Shown piece by piece: positions 24,725 through 35,800 of a DNA stretch of 38,299 nucleotides. Location: the IMG/VR virus record IMGVR_UViG_3300025849_000091, positions 1 through 38,299 of that record. The stretch is one strand, 5' to 3'. The DNA comes from a virus. Positions within the stretch are counted from its first letter, which is position 1. Every line of letters begins with the position of its first letter. The notes under the pieces were generated by a model that had not been told where the DNA came from, searched no databases, and saw only the letters and a program-made list of their open reading frames with translations. Position numbers and translations under genes: made by a program.

Positions 24725-24954
24725 TTTATATACTTCATTAACTTATTAGGTGTTACTTCAGTAGCTCCATATTTTTTTGCAATTTTATCAATAAACTTTT
24801 TTTCTTTAAGTTTCATTCCGTCTACTTCTTCAAATAGACCATCTCTTTTCTTTGCTAAACTCTCAATACTTTTTTGCATTAAGTCTAAGGAAAGTTGAAT
24901 TTCCCTGTACCTACTTACATATCCATTAAGTTCTTTTATTTCTTTCTTTGTCAT
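24721..24954 (-). CDS. Small coiled-coil protein
   Basis: 77 aa, not recognised. Charged heptad pattern from about residue 10 to 60 (QLSLDLMQKSIESLAKKRDGL) predicts a coiled coil; no signal peptide or membrane segment. It is coupled to the downstream envelope protein by an ATGA overlap, so the two are probably partners in stoichiometric production. Function unknown. Confidence 0.6.
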   Translation of the reverse strand: MTKKEIKELNGYVSRYREIQLSLDLMQKSIESLAKKRDGLFEEVDGMKLKEKKFIDKIAKKYGATEVTPNKLMKYIK

Positions 24955-24973
24955 TCTAATTTAAAATTAATTA

Positions 24974-27900
24974 TTAATTTCCTCCTTTGTTATGTACCAA
25001 TATTTCATTTGTATAATAGTTATGATTACCACTAACATTGGTTATATTGTAAACAGTATATAAACCTTGCTCCTCTTTTGTAGATACTACTTTAGCCTTT
25101 TCTCCATTTAATTGATATACTTCAAAACCTTCTCTTAATTCAGCTGCATCTATTAGACCTACATTTTCACCATCTATATGATAGAACGGGTGATGTTCAG
25201 TTACCTTAAGAGTAGATCCATTGTCAAAGTCTAATACAATTACCATACCTACATTTTCTATTACATCTAATCCACCTACGGTACCTACCTCAGTTGTTTG
25301 TTTTGATTCATTCCATGTTATTAACTCTTCACCTGAAATAATATCTTCAATATTTTTTGTATCTCCATTCGCTAAAGCTATTTCAGTCCCGGCTACAAAA
25401 CACCCTGGTGAATTATCATAACCACTAATTGCTATTCTATTACTGTTCATAGATCCAATAGAAGATGACATTACAGCCCAGCCATGTTGTACTTGTGTTG
25501 AGAATGCATTAGCATCAGCAAAATTTACCTCAGCACCCTGTTGGGTTACATATTTACCATCCCAAAACATATCAATCATTTTATATCTACCGATCCCATC
25601 ACCAGCATCAGCTGAACTTGTTGATACTGTAATTACTTGATAACCATCAATAACCTGTGCAGAGCTACCACTACTACTTGCTGATCCCCACCAAGAGGTC
25701 CAGTTTCCTGTTGATGTAGGCGACTTAATTCTAAACATTGGTATCCTTAGATCAACCGACCCATAATTGCTAATAGTAACAACAGGGCTCCCAGGAGCTT
25801 TAGTATTTTGAAGATAAGATAACGACTGTACATATACTTTAAGTAATAACCTTTGCCCAGGGTATCCACCAATAGGAAAACTAACTTTATAATCATAGTC
25901 CAGGTTAACATTGTTAAATGCCGGCGACGGCTGAATAGATGGGTCAGCAGTAAAACCAAGACCCGGTCCAAAGTTAAGAGAAATATACGGAACTGTTAAT
26001 TCTTCAGTTGTTGGCATTCCTAAAGAAGGATATTGACCACTAGGTGTTAGACCTTGTGGTGTTGCAATCTGTCGTGAATTCCACCCATAATTCATAGGAG
26101 CGGACTGAGTTGAGCCCGGTGAATAAGATAGATCAGGATTGTTATTAATAGATGAATTTCTACCAGTTGCTCTTTTTAATACCCACGGTGATGAAAATGC
26201 AATTTTATTTTTACTTGCAGTAAAGTATTCATTATTATTACCACTGTCTCTTACAGAAAATCCTAATGTATTATCCCACATAAAATTAGCTGCAGGTACA
26301 GGGCTCGATGGCCCTTCGCTTCCCATTGCTATAGCCAATAAACCTGCATCTAAACCAGTAGATACTTGTGTTCCACCAGTCCATGCTTGTAACATTGCAC
26401 CTTGGGCATAATCAGTAACACCATTATTTCCAGTTAATTCAAATATATTAGTTGTATTGCTAGCATAACCAGTAGGATCTTTATATATAAGATTACCGAA
26501 TGATTCTGGAGGGTATGATGCAATAAACCCTGCTATTGTTTGTGGTCCTACAAACCTTGTATGAGGTTGAGGTGTACCTGATGTAGGATTAAATCTTCCA
26601 TAATCAATAACTATACTACAATTATTTAATGCAGTCTGAGTAGTTTTCTTTAAAATAATTTGACTATTTCCTTGTATATAAATATCACCTCCTACTACAC
26701 TGTTAGGGGCCTGTGAAAGGTTTTCAATAACAATATTCCCAGTGTTTGAATTACTAGAATTAGATTGTTGAATATTAATATTTCCTGTACTGTTTGTATC
26801 TAATGAAATTCCACCACTTCCCGAGTTTAATGATATTGTACCTGCTGGATTTGAACCAGTTCTTGTATTTAATTTTAATTGACCACCTGAGTATAATTGT
26901 ATATTTTGATTAGTTGAAGAAGTTAATTGAATTAAACCTGCTCTTATTTGCGCTACACCTACTTGTGCTGTTTGTTGTAATACAACTGGAAAGCCTGCAC
27001 CTAATTCCATAAGAGTTGAACCTGCAGTACCTGCCGTAGTTAAACTAAACTTATTTCCACCTGGAGCGGAACCAACACCTACATTAATTGTAAAATCAGA
27101 ATTCTCTCCGGAAAAATCCTGTGTAGTTCTTTGTCCTGTTTGAAATCCTATTGCTTTACCTGCAGTAAAACTTTGAGACTTTGCAGGAGTATTAAGTTGA
27201 ATTCCTATTAAATCATCTGGGGTAGTTGGTGTCGTAGCTACTTTAGGCACATCTAAAATTAGACGGTCATCTTGTCCAATTTTAATATTGGATAAATTAG
27301 TCATTTCACTATTTATACCAGGCTGCCCTTGCCAATATTTTTCACCAGGAATTGCTCCTCCTCCTTGAAAAACAATAGCCTTACCACCAGAATCTTTTTG
27401 ATGAATGAGTAAAGAAACATTATTACTCTGTGCACCAATTGCTATTTCATTAGGAATTATATAAGCATTTGTTAAAGGAATACCAGTCAGAGCAGTAGTC
27501 GTCGTAACAGCACCACCAATCATAACAGTAGGAATTCCTTCATTAGTAGTGGTAGCACCTTGCCCACTACCAATAGGACCATTATAAATTGCAGTTTCTT
27601 GGTTTATTGATATAGGTCCACCAAATAAATCTCCCATACCACCACCCGGTCCTTGTGGGCCCATTGGCCCTTCTAAATCAATAGTAGTCTGAGACCATGT
27701 TAATCCAGTATATTCCCAAACAACTCCATTAAATTGTAAATAATAATCACCTCCTAATGGCGTACTAGTAGGTGGCACTGCAATTGGTGTGACCCCAGGA
27801 GCGGATGTAGAAGTATCTTCATACCAGGTAGTTCCTTTAGGTCCTCTTCCACCAGCAGGCCCTACTGGTCCTATTGGCCCGGCTGGTCCTGCAGGCCCTC

Positions 27901-27997
27901 CACCATTAAGTAACAATTGGTCAAAATTAAAATTTGTTTTATCGACCAGTTGTGAAATAGTATCTGATGCTATTATTTCTTGTATAGTGATTGGCAT
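24974..27997 (-). CDS. Collagen-containing tail fibre with C-terminal Hint domain
   Basis: 1007 aa. The N-terminus MPITIQEIIASDTISQLVDKT is followed by short collagen-like Gly-Pro-X repeats (about 32-56, and GPMGPQGPG further on). A long Gly/Ser/Asn/Thr-rich beta region reaches about residue 860 and contains GNIVIENLSQ-type strands and large fibre-like blocks. Residues 866-1003 are a Hint (hedgehog/intein) domain: C866 starts CFVAGTEI, TEHHPF supplies the block-B TxxH, and NYYTNEILVHN ends with His-Asn at 1002-1003. Only KGGN follows, so there is no C-extein and no +1 nucleophile. The domain can probably cleave or form a thioester at C866. It is structural by context, between baseplate genes and the spanin-like pair. 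Confidence 0.85.
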   Translation of the reverse strand: MPITIQEIIASDTISQLVDKTNFNFDQLLLNGGGPAGPAGPIGPVGPAGGRGPKGTTWYEDTSTSAPGVTPIAVPPTSTPLGGDYYLQFNGVVWEYTGLTWSQTTIDLEGPMGPQGPGGGMGDLFGGPISINQETAIYNGPIGSGQGATTTNEGIPTVMIGGAVTTTTALTGIPLTNAYIIPNEIAIGAQSNNVSLLIHQKDSGGKAIVFQGGGAIPGEKYWQGQPGINSEMTNLSNIKIGQDDRLILDVPKVATTPTTPDDLIGIQLNTPAKSQSFTAGKAIGFQTGQRTTQDFSGENSDFTINVGVGSAPGGNKFSLTTAGTAGSTLMELGAGFPVVLQQTAQVGVAQIRAGLIQLTSSTNQNIQLYSGGQLKLNTRTGSNPAGTISLNSGSGGISLDTNSTGNINIQQSNSSNSNTGNIVIENLSQAPNSVVGGDIYIQGNSQIILKKTTQTALNNCSIVIDYGRFNPTSGTPQPHTRFVGPQTIAGFIASYPPESFGNLIYKDPTGYASNTTNIFELTGNNGVTDYAQGAMLQAWTGGTQVSTGLDAGLLAIAMGSEGPSSPVPAANFMWDNTLGFSVRDSGNNNEYFTASKNKIAFSSPWVLKRATGRNSSINNNPDLSYSPGSTQSAPMNYGWNSRQIATPQGLTPSGQYPSLGMPTTEELTVPYISLNFGPGLGFTADPSIQPSPAFNNVNLDYDYKVSFPIGGYPGQRLLLKVYVQSLSYLQNTKAPGSPVVTISNYGSVDLRIPMFRIKSPTSTGNWTSWWGSASSSGSSAQVIDGYQVITVSTSSADAGDGIGRYKMIDMFWDGKYVTQQGAEVNFADANAFSTQVQHGWAVMSSSIGSMNSNRIAISGYDNSPGCFVAGTEIALANGDTKNIEDIISGEELITWNESKQTTEVGTVGGLDVIENVGMVIVLDFDNGSTLKVTEHHPFYHIDGENVGLIDAAELREGFEVYQLNGEKAKVVSTKEEQGLYTVYNITNVSGNHNYYTNEILVHNKGGN
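24977..25402 (-). other. Hint self-processing domain at fibre C-terminus
   Basis: Coding segment for the 142-residue C-terminal part beginning at Cys866 (codon 25402-25400). Mini-intein size, with no homing endonuclease inserted. Terminal His-Asn is present but is followed by Lys, so canonical splicing chemistry at the C-side is not supported. Confidence 0.85.
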
Positions 27998-28007
27998 TTC
28001 TTTTTTA

Positions 28008-31000
28008 TTATTTTTTAACTATTGTGACACTGAACCCATATGATTCAGAGAAACCTGTTCTTTTATTATATATTAGCCTTAAATCAAATGGATTTGTATT
28101 TAAGGTTTTAGATGCTACATTATTATTAATAGTTAACCCTTTACTAATCTTTTCCTCATTAGTTAATTCGGCTGTAGTAAATGTAGATCCACCTTTAGTT
28201 CTACTTGCTAATGTATAAAAATCAACCTTTTCTATTTTATATAACTTTAAAATATTTTCTTTTATGTATTGATTTACATCATCATCTAATGTTTCTAAAT
28301 CACCATAACCAAATTCATCTTTTATATAAAGTAAAAACTGCTCTTTTATTGGAGTAAACAAATATTCCATTAATCTTTTTTGATTAAACAAATAAAATGT
28401 TTCTACTGGTGCAGATTGTTTTTTCTTAATAGCTCTAGTATTTAAAACGCCTTCTGACTTAATAGACCTTTTACTGATTGACACTGCAGGTTGATCCTGG
28501 TACATAAATGTTCCACTTATTAAACTCGGTTGTCTAATAGCGGCTTTTATAAAAGGGTCAGGTTTAAATGTTTCTAATACAATCGTTTCTGGAACTTTAA
28601 GATATTTGGATCCAAAAAATGATTTTCTTTCAAACATTGATCTTGTACCTATAACTTTTTCTATTGCTGATTTATCAATACTCTTTATAAAATAAGAAGG
28701 TTCCCAGTTAGAAGAAAACATATAAAAATCTCTATAATCAATTCCTATTTCATTAATAAGAGGATATAAACTATTAAACGCGCTTTCTCTAGATAATTCT
28801 AAAACAGCAGATGGATCTTGTTCATTTACTTTATGATAAAAGAAATTTTGAATTTGTCCAAATTCTGGATCGGAACTATTAAACTGTGCATTCTTATATT
28901 TACATAACTCCATTACTTTTATTTTATATGCTGCATCTGGAATAAGTACACTACCTGTCCCACCTGTAACTTCTTCAAAATCTAAATTTTGATAAGGGTC
29001 TCTAAATGATAATAAAGGTAATGCGTATGGTTCATAATAACCAGCATGCCTAGCTATAGGAGTTATTCTTGGTGTCTTTTGCAAAGATAAATCATATCCT
29101 ATTACATCAGCCAAGTTAAAGGCTGTTGGTTTTGCAGGATCTGGTAATACACCAACATAAATAGATTTTAAAATATCAGACTGTGCACGTAATTCAATAC
29201 CAAAGGTTTGCGCTAAACTTCCGTCTTTATTTTTAATTTGGCTACCATCGGCTGCAATTGTTTCATATATAATGCTAGGATTACCTTGATTAATAGAATC
29301 AAAAATATTACCGAAAGCAGCAGCAGTTAACCTATTATCAAATTGTTGATAACCACCTTGGCTAATGTCATATTCAGCCGATCTTAACGCGTTGTTTGGT
29401 GGAGATCCAATAGGAAGGCTAACATTAGTTGTAACACCACCTTCAGTTTTAGTAACGGTAGTAGCTGTAAGTGTGCTATTATCAATTACACCTTGGATTC
29501 CTGTAATTTGAAAAGTTTGCTGCGCCGGTGTACCGATTCCAATCCTCCATTTAATAATTCCGTATGAACCATCTTCTAATATTCTAACATCATTAACTAA
29601 TTCAGGTAATGTACCGTCAAGGGATGGCTGAAACCTAATTGTAAAGATACCATTTGAATCTTGTGTAGAAGTAGCAAATGAAACTGCCCCTCTTAGATTT
29701 GTTTTCTCATAATCATATTTACCATTACTTAATATTCTAGGGGAACAATCACTAAGAGTTACATATGAACTATTTAAAGAATATAAAGTTGTTCTATCTA
29801 TAATAGAAGTACTATTAATATCTGGTTGCAAACATTCATCTATGTAAGCCATAGAAATTAACATAACAACAGTTTTCCATTTTTCATTTTTTATAAATTT
29901 AACTTGAAATTCTGGTATGTTAGGATCTGGTGTTCTACCGTCTGAGTTTAAATTAGGAACTAACATTACTGAAAATCTATAATCATTAAATTCACCATCT
30001 CTGACATAAGATAATGATCTTGCATTAAAATCAGCTTTCTCTGTACCTATTGCTTTATTTTTTGCTATAATTCTAACCCCTCTTAAAAATGTTTCTGAAA
30101 AATTCTTTTCATCACCACCATTTAATCTACCATACCTTAACTGCCTATCTATTTCAGTAATGCCTCTGGTTGTAAACTTTTGAACTACAAAGTAATCATT
30201 AAAATAATCTTTAATAACATTTTGAAATGTTCCTGGGACAAATGCTTGCCCTGTTGCGAAATTAGCTTGTGTGTTATCTCTAGGTGCCTTATCTATATAA
30301 CTCCAGGATTTTTCAATAGCATCTTTTGTAAAATAATTTGGAAATTCTGATAAGTAATACCATTCATGAGTATAACCACTAGCTTCTTGGATCTTATCCC
30401 ATTTAGATGGTGCAAAATTATTTAAGCCAAATGCTTCGTTTGCATTTAGTCTATATGGATGGTTTCTAACATCTTTACCATTATTAACCCATGCCCATTT
30501 ATTAATATATGGAGCAATTCTTGAAATAGCAGCTTGAGAAGTTAAAAAGTTTTCCTCTAATCTAACATATTCACTTTTAATATATTGTTCATCAGGGTTT
30601 TGTTTTTCGGCATCACCTACTAAACCGATAAGGTTATAAAAACCACCATTATCATAAAAGCTTCTAATTTCAGGATTACTACTTACACCTTCATATTCAA
30701 GTGGCACTGCTCCTGCGACTGTTTGATTGTATTCATTATATTCAAAATCTAATTCGCCTTCTTGGCTATATAAAGTACTATAAAAATCAAAATCAAAATC
30801 TTTAACTTCAAAAAATGAAAATCTACCAAACGAAGGTTTGTAATCTGAGTATAAGGCCACTTGCCCAGATCGCGTTACCATTATTTGATTATCATTACAT
30901 GTAATAATTACGTACTTATCAATATCAGTATATCCAATAATTTCTCGTAAGCCATTATAAATAGGTTCATCAGTATAAGGAACCCAGTCACCTATAACCG

Positions 31001-32762
31001 CATAATTACCAGTAGTTTGTACATAATCACCTTTGGTAAATCTATCTTGGTCACCTAATGTAACTTTTAATAAACTGTTTTTTACATCATTTCCACCAAC
31101 AAAGTGTCCATCCAATTTTACTTCAGATGTTAAAGGATATGTTTCTGTTTGATCAAAAAATTCAGGATATTGATTATCTAATTTAAAATTTAATCTATTA
31201 AACCTAGATCCACTAAACCTTGATTTAACATAAACTGTACTATCATTACAAGTAGCAACAAAAAATCTATCATTTTCACTAATACCTTTATTAATTGCAG
31301 ATGCTATAGATTGAGCTACTTCTTGTATGGTTCCGTTTGGATTAAAGAATCGTTCAAAGGATTTGCCAGGCGTTGGTGCTAATGTACTATTGGCAAAAAT
31401 TTGACCAGTAAATTCGCTACCATCATAAAAAGCAATAGAGCTACCATCTTGTACATTGTCTAATATCTTAATATACATTTGCGCTACACCTGCACGACTA
31501 ATAATACTTGCATTAGCAAAAGTATCAGGCTCCTTATATCCAGTAAATAAAGATATGTCTACTTCAGTATCAAATAATCTTATCTGATCTTTATCCCAGG
31601 TTGATCCTTTTTTAATAGTATGAAAATCATCTTCTTTATCTTTAACATAAAATATAGACTCTACTTCATTAACTCTCTCCGGTGTTGGTAAGCCTGTTAT
31701 AACTTCAGTTTTATCAGGATCTAAATAAAGTAATATACCATTTTCATTTGTTAACTTAAATGGAGTATTTAAAAATTGGGAAACTTCTGTTATAGAAGTT
31801 ATAGTAGGCTGTTGTGATTTCTCAATATTTGTTCCTTTGTAAAAAGCCTCACCGGATATATCAAACTTACCTTCTTCAATATCATTAACATACATACCAA
31901 AATATCTATTAATAGAATAATCTTTAGCAGTAGGATCGTCAAACAAAAATTCCATGTTTAAAAGATTTGCTAAAAGTATGCCATTATTCTGAAACCCTTG
32001 TGTAAATAAGTATTCATCTTGTATAATAGTTGAATCTTTTGTAACCATATCTTCATATGCAAAATTACCTGAACTTGTAAAACCTCCATTACTATATGAT
32101 ATTCCATTCCACAACATAGGCTCATCCCTTCTCCAAGTCATATTTAATGGAACTTCTGGAAAGTTTTCTTGATTTCTATAATTTCTAATATAAGACCCTA
32201 ATGCAGTACCTTGTGTTAAATCAAAAGTTTTAATTGCTGTGCAATTCTCCAAAACATTTTTATTAAAATTAACTGAGGTTTGCGCATTCGCCGTATCGGC
32301 ATTTTCTGTTGCGGCTCTAAAGTTGTTGACAGCTGCTGGATTATCTAATCTAAAAATTACAAAATAATTTGGTATTTGTTCATTTAACCAAAGTGGTGCA
32401 AAAGTACCTAGACTTTGAGAATAGCTTTCTGATGCTACAGACCTGGTACCAGCACAATAAAACATTTCATATTGATTACGATAATTGGAAAGTACAGCAT
32501 CATCCTCGTATTCTTGGAATATCTCATATGCGGCTTCTTTAGGAAACTTGCCATTATCAAAAAATTTAAAAACATCCTGGTCATAAGTACTAGTACCGTC
32601 GACTTTAAATGCTTTAAACTTCTGAGATGATAGTCGAGTATTAGCACTAAATGATTCTAGATAGATGTCTATACCATCAGACACAATCTTAACATTACCC
32701 GTTAACTTAGGGTTTGTTCTAATTAAACTATAGGATGCTTTATCGAGCAGGTTTTCAGCCAT
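28008..32762 (-). CDS. Very large tail/baseplate structural protein
   Basis: 1584 aa, no named family assigned. It begins MAENLLDKASYSLIRTNPKLTGNVKIVSD, a start I associate with uncharacterised large structural proteins of T4-like phages. It is rich in Tyr/Phe/Asn with long beta-rich stretches (FFDQTETYPLTSEVKLDGHF, KYVIITCNDNQIMVTRSGQVAL) and no catalytic motif. It follows the 1304-aa gene after 51 bp containing a TATATAA box, and precedes the Hint fibre gene. Size and position suggest a baseplate wedge or hub-spanning protein; T4 wedge proteins gp7 (1032 aa) and gp10 (602 aa) are only analogues, not demonstrated homologues. Confidence 0.75.
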   Translation of the reverse strand: MAENLLDKASYSLIRTNPKLTGNVKIVSDGIDIYLESFSANTRLSSQKFKAFKVDGTSTYDQDVFKFFDNGKFPKEAAYEIFQEYEDDAVLSNYRNQYEMFYCAGTRSVASESYSQSLGTFAPLWLNEQIPNYFVIFRLDNPAAVNNFRAATENADTANAQTSVNFNKNVLENCTAIKTFDLTQGTALGSYIRNYRNQENFPEVPLNMTWRRDEPMLWNGISYSNGGFTSSGNFAYEDMVTKDSTIIQDEYLFTQGFQNNGILLANLLNMEFLFDDPTAKDYSINRYFGMYVNDIEEGKFDISGEAFYKGTNIEKSQQPTITSITEVSQFLNTPFKLTNENGILLYLDPDKTEVITGLPTPERVNEVESIFYVKDKEDDFHTIKKGSTWDKDQIRLFDTEVDISLFTGYKEPDTFANASIISRAGVAQMYIKILDNVQDGSSIAFYDGSEFTGQIFANSTLAPTPGKSFERFFNPNGTIQEVAQSIASAINKGISENDRFFVATCNDSTVYVKSRFSGSRFNRLNFKLDNQYPEFFDQTETYPLTSEVKLDGHFVGGNDVKNSLLKVTLGDQDRFTKGDYVQTTGNYAVIGDWVPYTDEPIYNGLREIIGYTDIDKYVIITCNDNQIMVTRSGQVALYSDYKPSFGRFSFFEVKDFDFDFYSTLYSQEGELDFEYNEYNQTVAGAVPLEYEGVSSNPEIRSFYDNGGFYNLIGLVGDAEKQNPDEQYIKSEYVRLEENFLTSQAAISRIAPYINKWAWVNNGKDVRNHPYRLNANEAFGLNNFAPSKWDKIQEASGYTHEWYYLSEFPNYFTKDAIEKSWSYIDKAPRDNTQANFATGQAFVPGTFQNVIKDYFNDYFVVQKFTTRGITEIDRQLRYGRLNGGDEKNFSETFLRGVRIIAKNKAIGTEKADFNARSLSYVRDGEFNDYRFSVMLVPNLNSDGRTPDPNIPEFQVKFIKNEKWKTVVMLISMAYIDECLQPDINSTSIIDRTTLYSLNSSYVTLSDCSPRILSNGKYDYEKTNLRGAVSFATSTQDSNGIFTIRFQPSLDGTLPELVNDVRILEDGSYGIIKWRIGIGTPAQQTFQITGIQGVIDNSTLTATTVTKTEGGVTTNVSLPIGSPPNNALRSAEYDISQGGYQQFDNRLTAAAFGNIFDSINQGNPSIIYETIAADGSQIKNKDGSLAQTFGIELRAQSDILKSIYVGVLPDPAKPTAFNLADVIGYDLSLQKTPRITPIARHAGYYEPYALPLLSFRDPYQNLDFEEVTGGTGSVLIPDAAYKIKVMELCKYKNAQFNSSDPEFGQIQNFFYHKVNEQDPSAVLELSRESAFNSLYPLINEIGIDYRDFYMFSSNWEPSYFIKSIDKSAIEKVIGTRSMFERKSFFGSKYLKVPETIVLETFKPDPFIKAAIRQPSLISGTFMYQDQPAVSISKRSIKSEGVLNTRAIKKKQSAPVETFYLFNQKRLMEYLFTPIKEQFLLYIKDEFGYGDLETLDDDVNQYIKENILKLYKIEKVDFYTLASRTKGGSTFTTAELTNEEKISKGLTINNNVASKTLNTNPFDLRLIYNKRTGFSESYGFSVTIVKK

Positions 32763-32778
32763 GTATCTTTCACTTTTT

Positions 32779-32785
32779 TTATATA
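32779..32785 (-). promoter_or_regulatory. TATATAA box upstream of the 1584-aa gene
   Basis: Minus strand reads GTGAATATATAAAAAAAGTG, 16 nt before the ATG at 32762, in the 51-bp gap after the 1304-aa gene. Promoter role inferred. Confidence 0.45.
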
Positions 32786-32813
32786 TTCACCAAAAGATAT
32801 AGCAATGGTTAAA

Positions 32814-35800
32814 TTACAGGTCTGCTTCCCCAATGAAAGTATTAGCTCCACTTCTTCCTCCTCCGCCACCACCTGACCTAGTACTTACGGCAGTTTGTGT
32901 TAATGAAGGTCTTAATGCTGATACAACTTTTTCTAAATCACTTAAGCCTTTAGTTACTGTTGCTTTAGGGAATACATCTATACTTAATCTATCAGATCTA
33001 TAATTAGCAGAAACTTCAATATCAAATTGAACTACATCTGAATTATTTGGATATAAATCAAACCCAATTCTTTTAGTATATGTTAAGTTAACAGTAGAAC
33101 CTGTTTCATCACCACCAATATTACCTAAACCTGTACCTGATGTAGTTCCAAAGTAATCAGTCATTCTATATTGGAATACCAAAGGAACACTAACAGCATT
33201 CTGTTGGCCAAACTGTACTACCTCTCTAGATTGTATAGAATCTCCATCTACTTGAATATTCAAATGATTATCAGAAGATATAAACAGATAAGATCCACAA
33301 GACTGTCTTCCTAAAGTATATTGGTCAAAACCTTCAAATGAATTTTTAGCATTTCTAGAATAACCACCAGTAATATAACCAGCAGCAGTAGTATCCCACA
33401 GATTTACTAAAGCAGCCGACGATAATGATGGGCTAGGCTGAAGTATTTGTCCAGTATCAAAAGTAAGCCCTGCGTATGGCGCGCCTGTTGCGGTTGACAA
33501 ATTATACAAGTCGGTAACATTTTCATTTAAATAAATCCCTTGTTGTTTTCCATAAGGAGAATCAGAAGTTAACGGTGAAAACTTAGACTGTCTAAATAAT
33601 ACAGCAGCTGTACCATTACCGGCAACAGTACAATCTATACCAACACCTGTTGGTAATACAACTGGCAATGTATTAATATCACCAGTTAAAGATTCATAAG
33701 CAGCTTTATATGCAGTGTAATTAGTTAAAAACGGGTGTGCAATTGAAACTGATACTAAATTATCAGCAGGTGTTTGCGAACCTGGATAAGAAGCTGTTGT
33801 AGTAGGAAGCCCAGTATCTAAAAATCCACCACCCCAAATAAATTGTGTTGTCGGATCAGAAACTGTAGTTGCAGCTGGTGCACTATAAAAATTTTCTAAT
33901 GTATCTAAATTAAAAGTATAACCATTTGTTGGTAAATCTGCATTAAGATAACTATAAAAATTACCTTCGGCAGATACATCAGCAAATCTACTATAAATAA
34001 ACTGATTCTTATTTTGTGTAGACTGAAATGGTGGTTGAGAAACCATTTGCCCATACTTTGTGCTGGCAGTAACATCAGGATTTGTTAAAAGAATTGGTGA
34101 TAGATCATATTTTCTAATTGTATTATAATCAGCATCATCACCCCTGTATGTAGCCCTATCATTTGACTGATTATCTTTACTATTATCTAGCCATGAATAT
34201 GTTGCTGGTAAAATAACCGAACCATTTATTAAACTTCCAGTGTTAGTTGGCGAATATAAGCCAGGGTTTTCAGATTGTTTTACCATCCTACTTCTATTAC
34301 CAGTAATTCTAGCTATTAACTGTAAAGCAGTTTGTGATCTATTTGCAATGTTAATAAAATAAGTCTTTGAAACAATAGCACCTCTAGGATCATCCAATCC
34401 ATCAACTTCTTGTGAATAGAATCCAGCAAATACTTTTGTAGTTGCATTTCTTCTTAAATTAAATGTATTACCAGTATCATCAACTAAAGTAGTTACTAGT
34501 TCACCTTGTGCACTGCTTAGTATTTCTGAAAACAGATCCAATTGATTTTGCATATCTTGTAATTTTGTAAACAAATCAATTGGTGTTTGATTCTCGGATA
34601 GAAAACCAGAAGCAATTACTGGAGATGAATGAGCAAAATATGTTTCATTAGCAGTAAAAGAACTGCTTAAGTGAGTAGGTAACCCAATAGATTCTAAATT
34701 TTCATTTAATGAAACTAGCGCTAAGTCTTCTTGGTTTTGAGTCAATATAGATTCAAGAGCACTATCAGAACTTAAATCAGCTGGAAATTCTACTCTTATA
34801 GCTGTACTCCATTCACTTTCTAATGGATTAGCTGGCCACCCTGCTTCAGAAATAGATTTAACTTGTATTTCTACTTGTTCACCTTTTCTAATTGGAATGT
34901 CTAATTGATTAATATTTACTGCATCTGCATTATCATCATTAATAGCAACCCATTCATATAAACCAGTTATAGTATTTTTAACCCTAGGTCTTAATACACT
35001 ATCCACTATTACATAATTAGAAAATGCACCTTGGCTAGTACCAGACCCGTCAGTATAAGTAAATTGATCTACTGCATTAGCAGCACCGTCCGACGAAAGA
35101 TACCTGTAACGATATTTAAATTTTATTATATCCTGTACACCTGTTTCAGGAGCTGATTTTTCTTGTGGCATTGCCCAGAATCCTCTTACTCTATATTTAG
35201 GAGTTATACTACTTACAGAATTATCAGATGCAAAAGAATCAATTTCGGTAACTACAGATGAATATAATTTAGCCTGTGATGCTCTTTCAGTAATTAAACC
35301 TTGTAACGCATTTTTATCTGAATCCCTTTCAACTTCAGTAGTATAATTAGTTGTTTGTATTTTTGCTCTACTCTGAGAAATAGCAACATCTAATTCACTA
35401 AGTGTTGCTTGTATTGTACTCTTTTGATTATTTAAGTCTTTAAGCTGAACAATAGAATCTGAATTACTAACCTGACCATTTATTAAAGCCACAGTAAAAT
35501 CCTCAGAAGTTAAAACTGGAGCATTAGGTGTTAAACCTTCTCTACTTGTTGGCATCTTGTCTTGTGCAAACGATAAAAGATATCTACCAAAATCAACAGC
35601 ATTCTGTTGATAATAATCTGCTAAAGTCTGCTGAGTACCAGCAGCATTAATAGTTGTTAAATTATTTGTATAAAATCCACTACCCGGTGACCAATTAACA
35701 GCAGGTATTTTTGAATCTGGATCAATAGGTTTAATAAAGGTTACACATCTTTCATTAAATCCAACAGTAACGTCTACCTCTAAAGTATCACTTAATGAAG

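Noticed and set aside
24977-25402. True splicing intein
   Set aside because: No C-extein of useful length and Lys rather than Cys/Ser/Thr after His-Asn, so only cleavage-type processing is supported.
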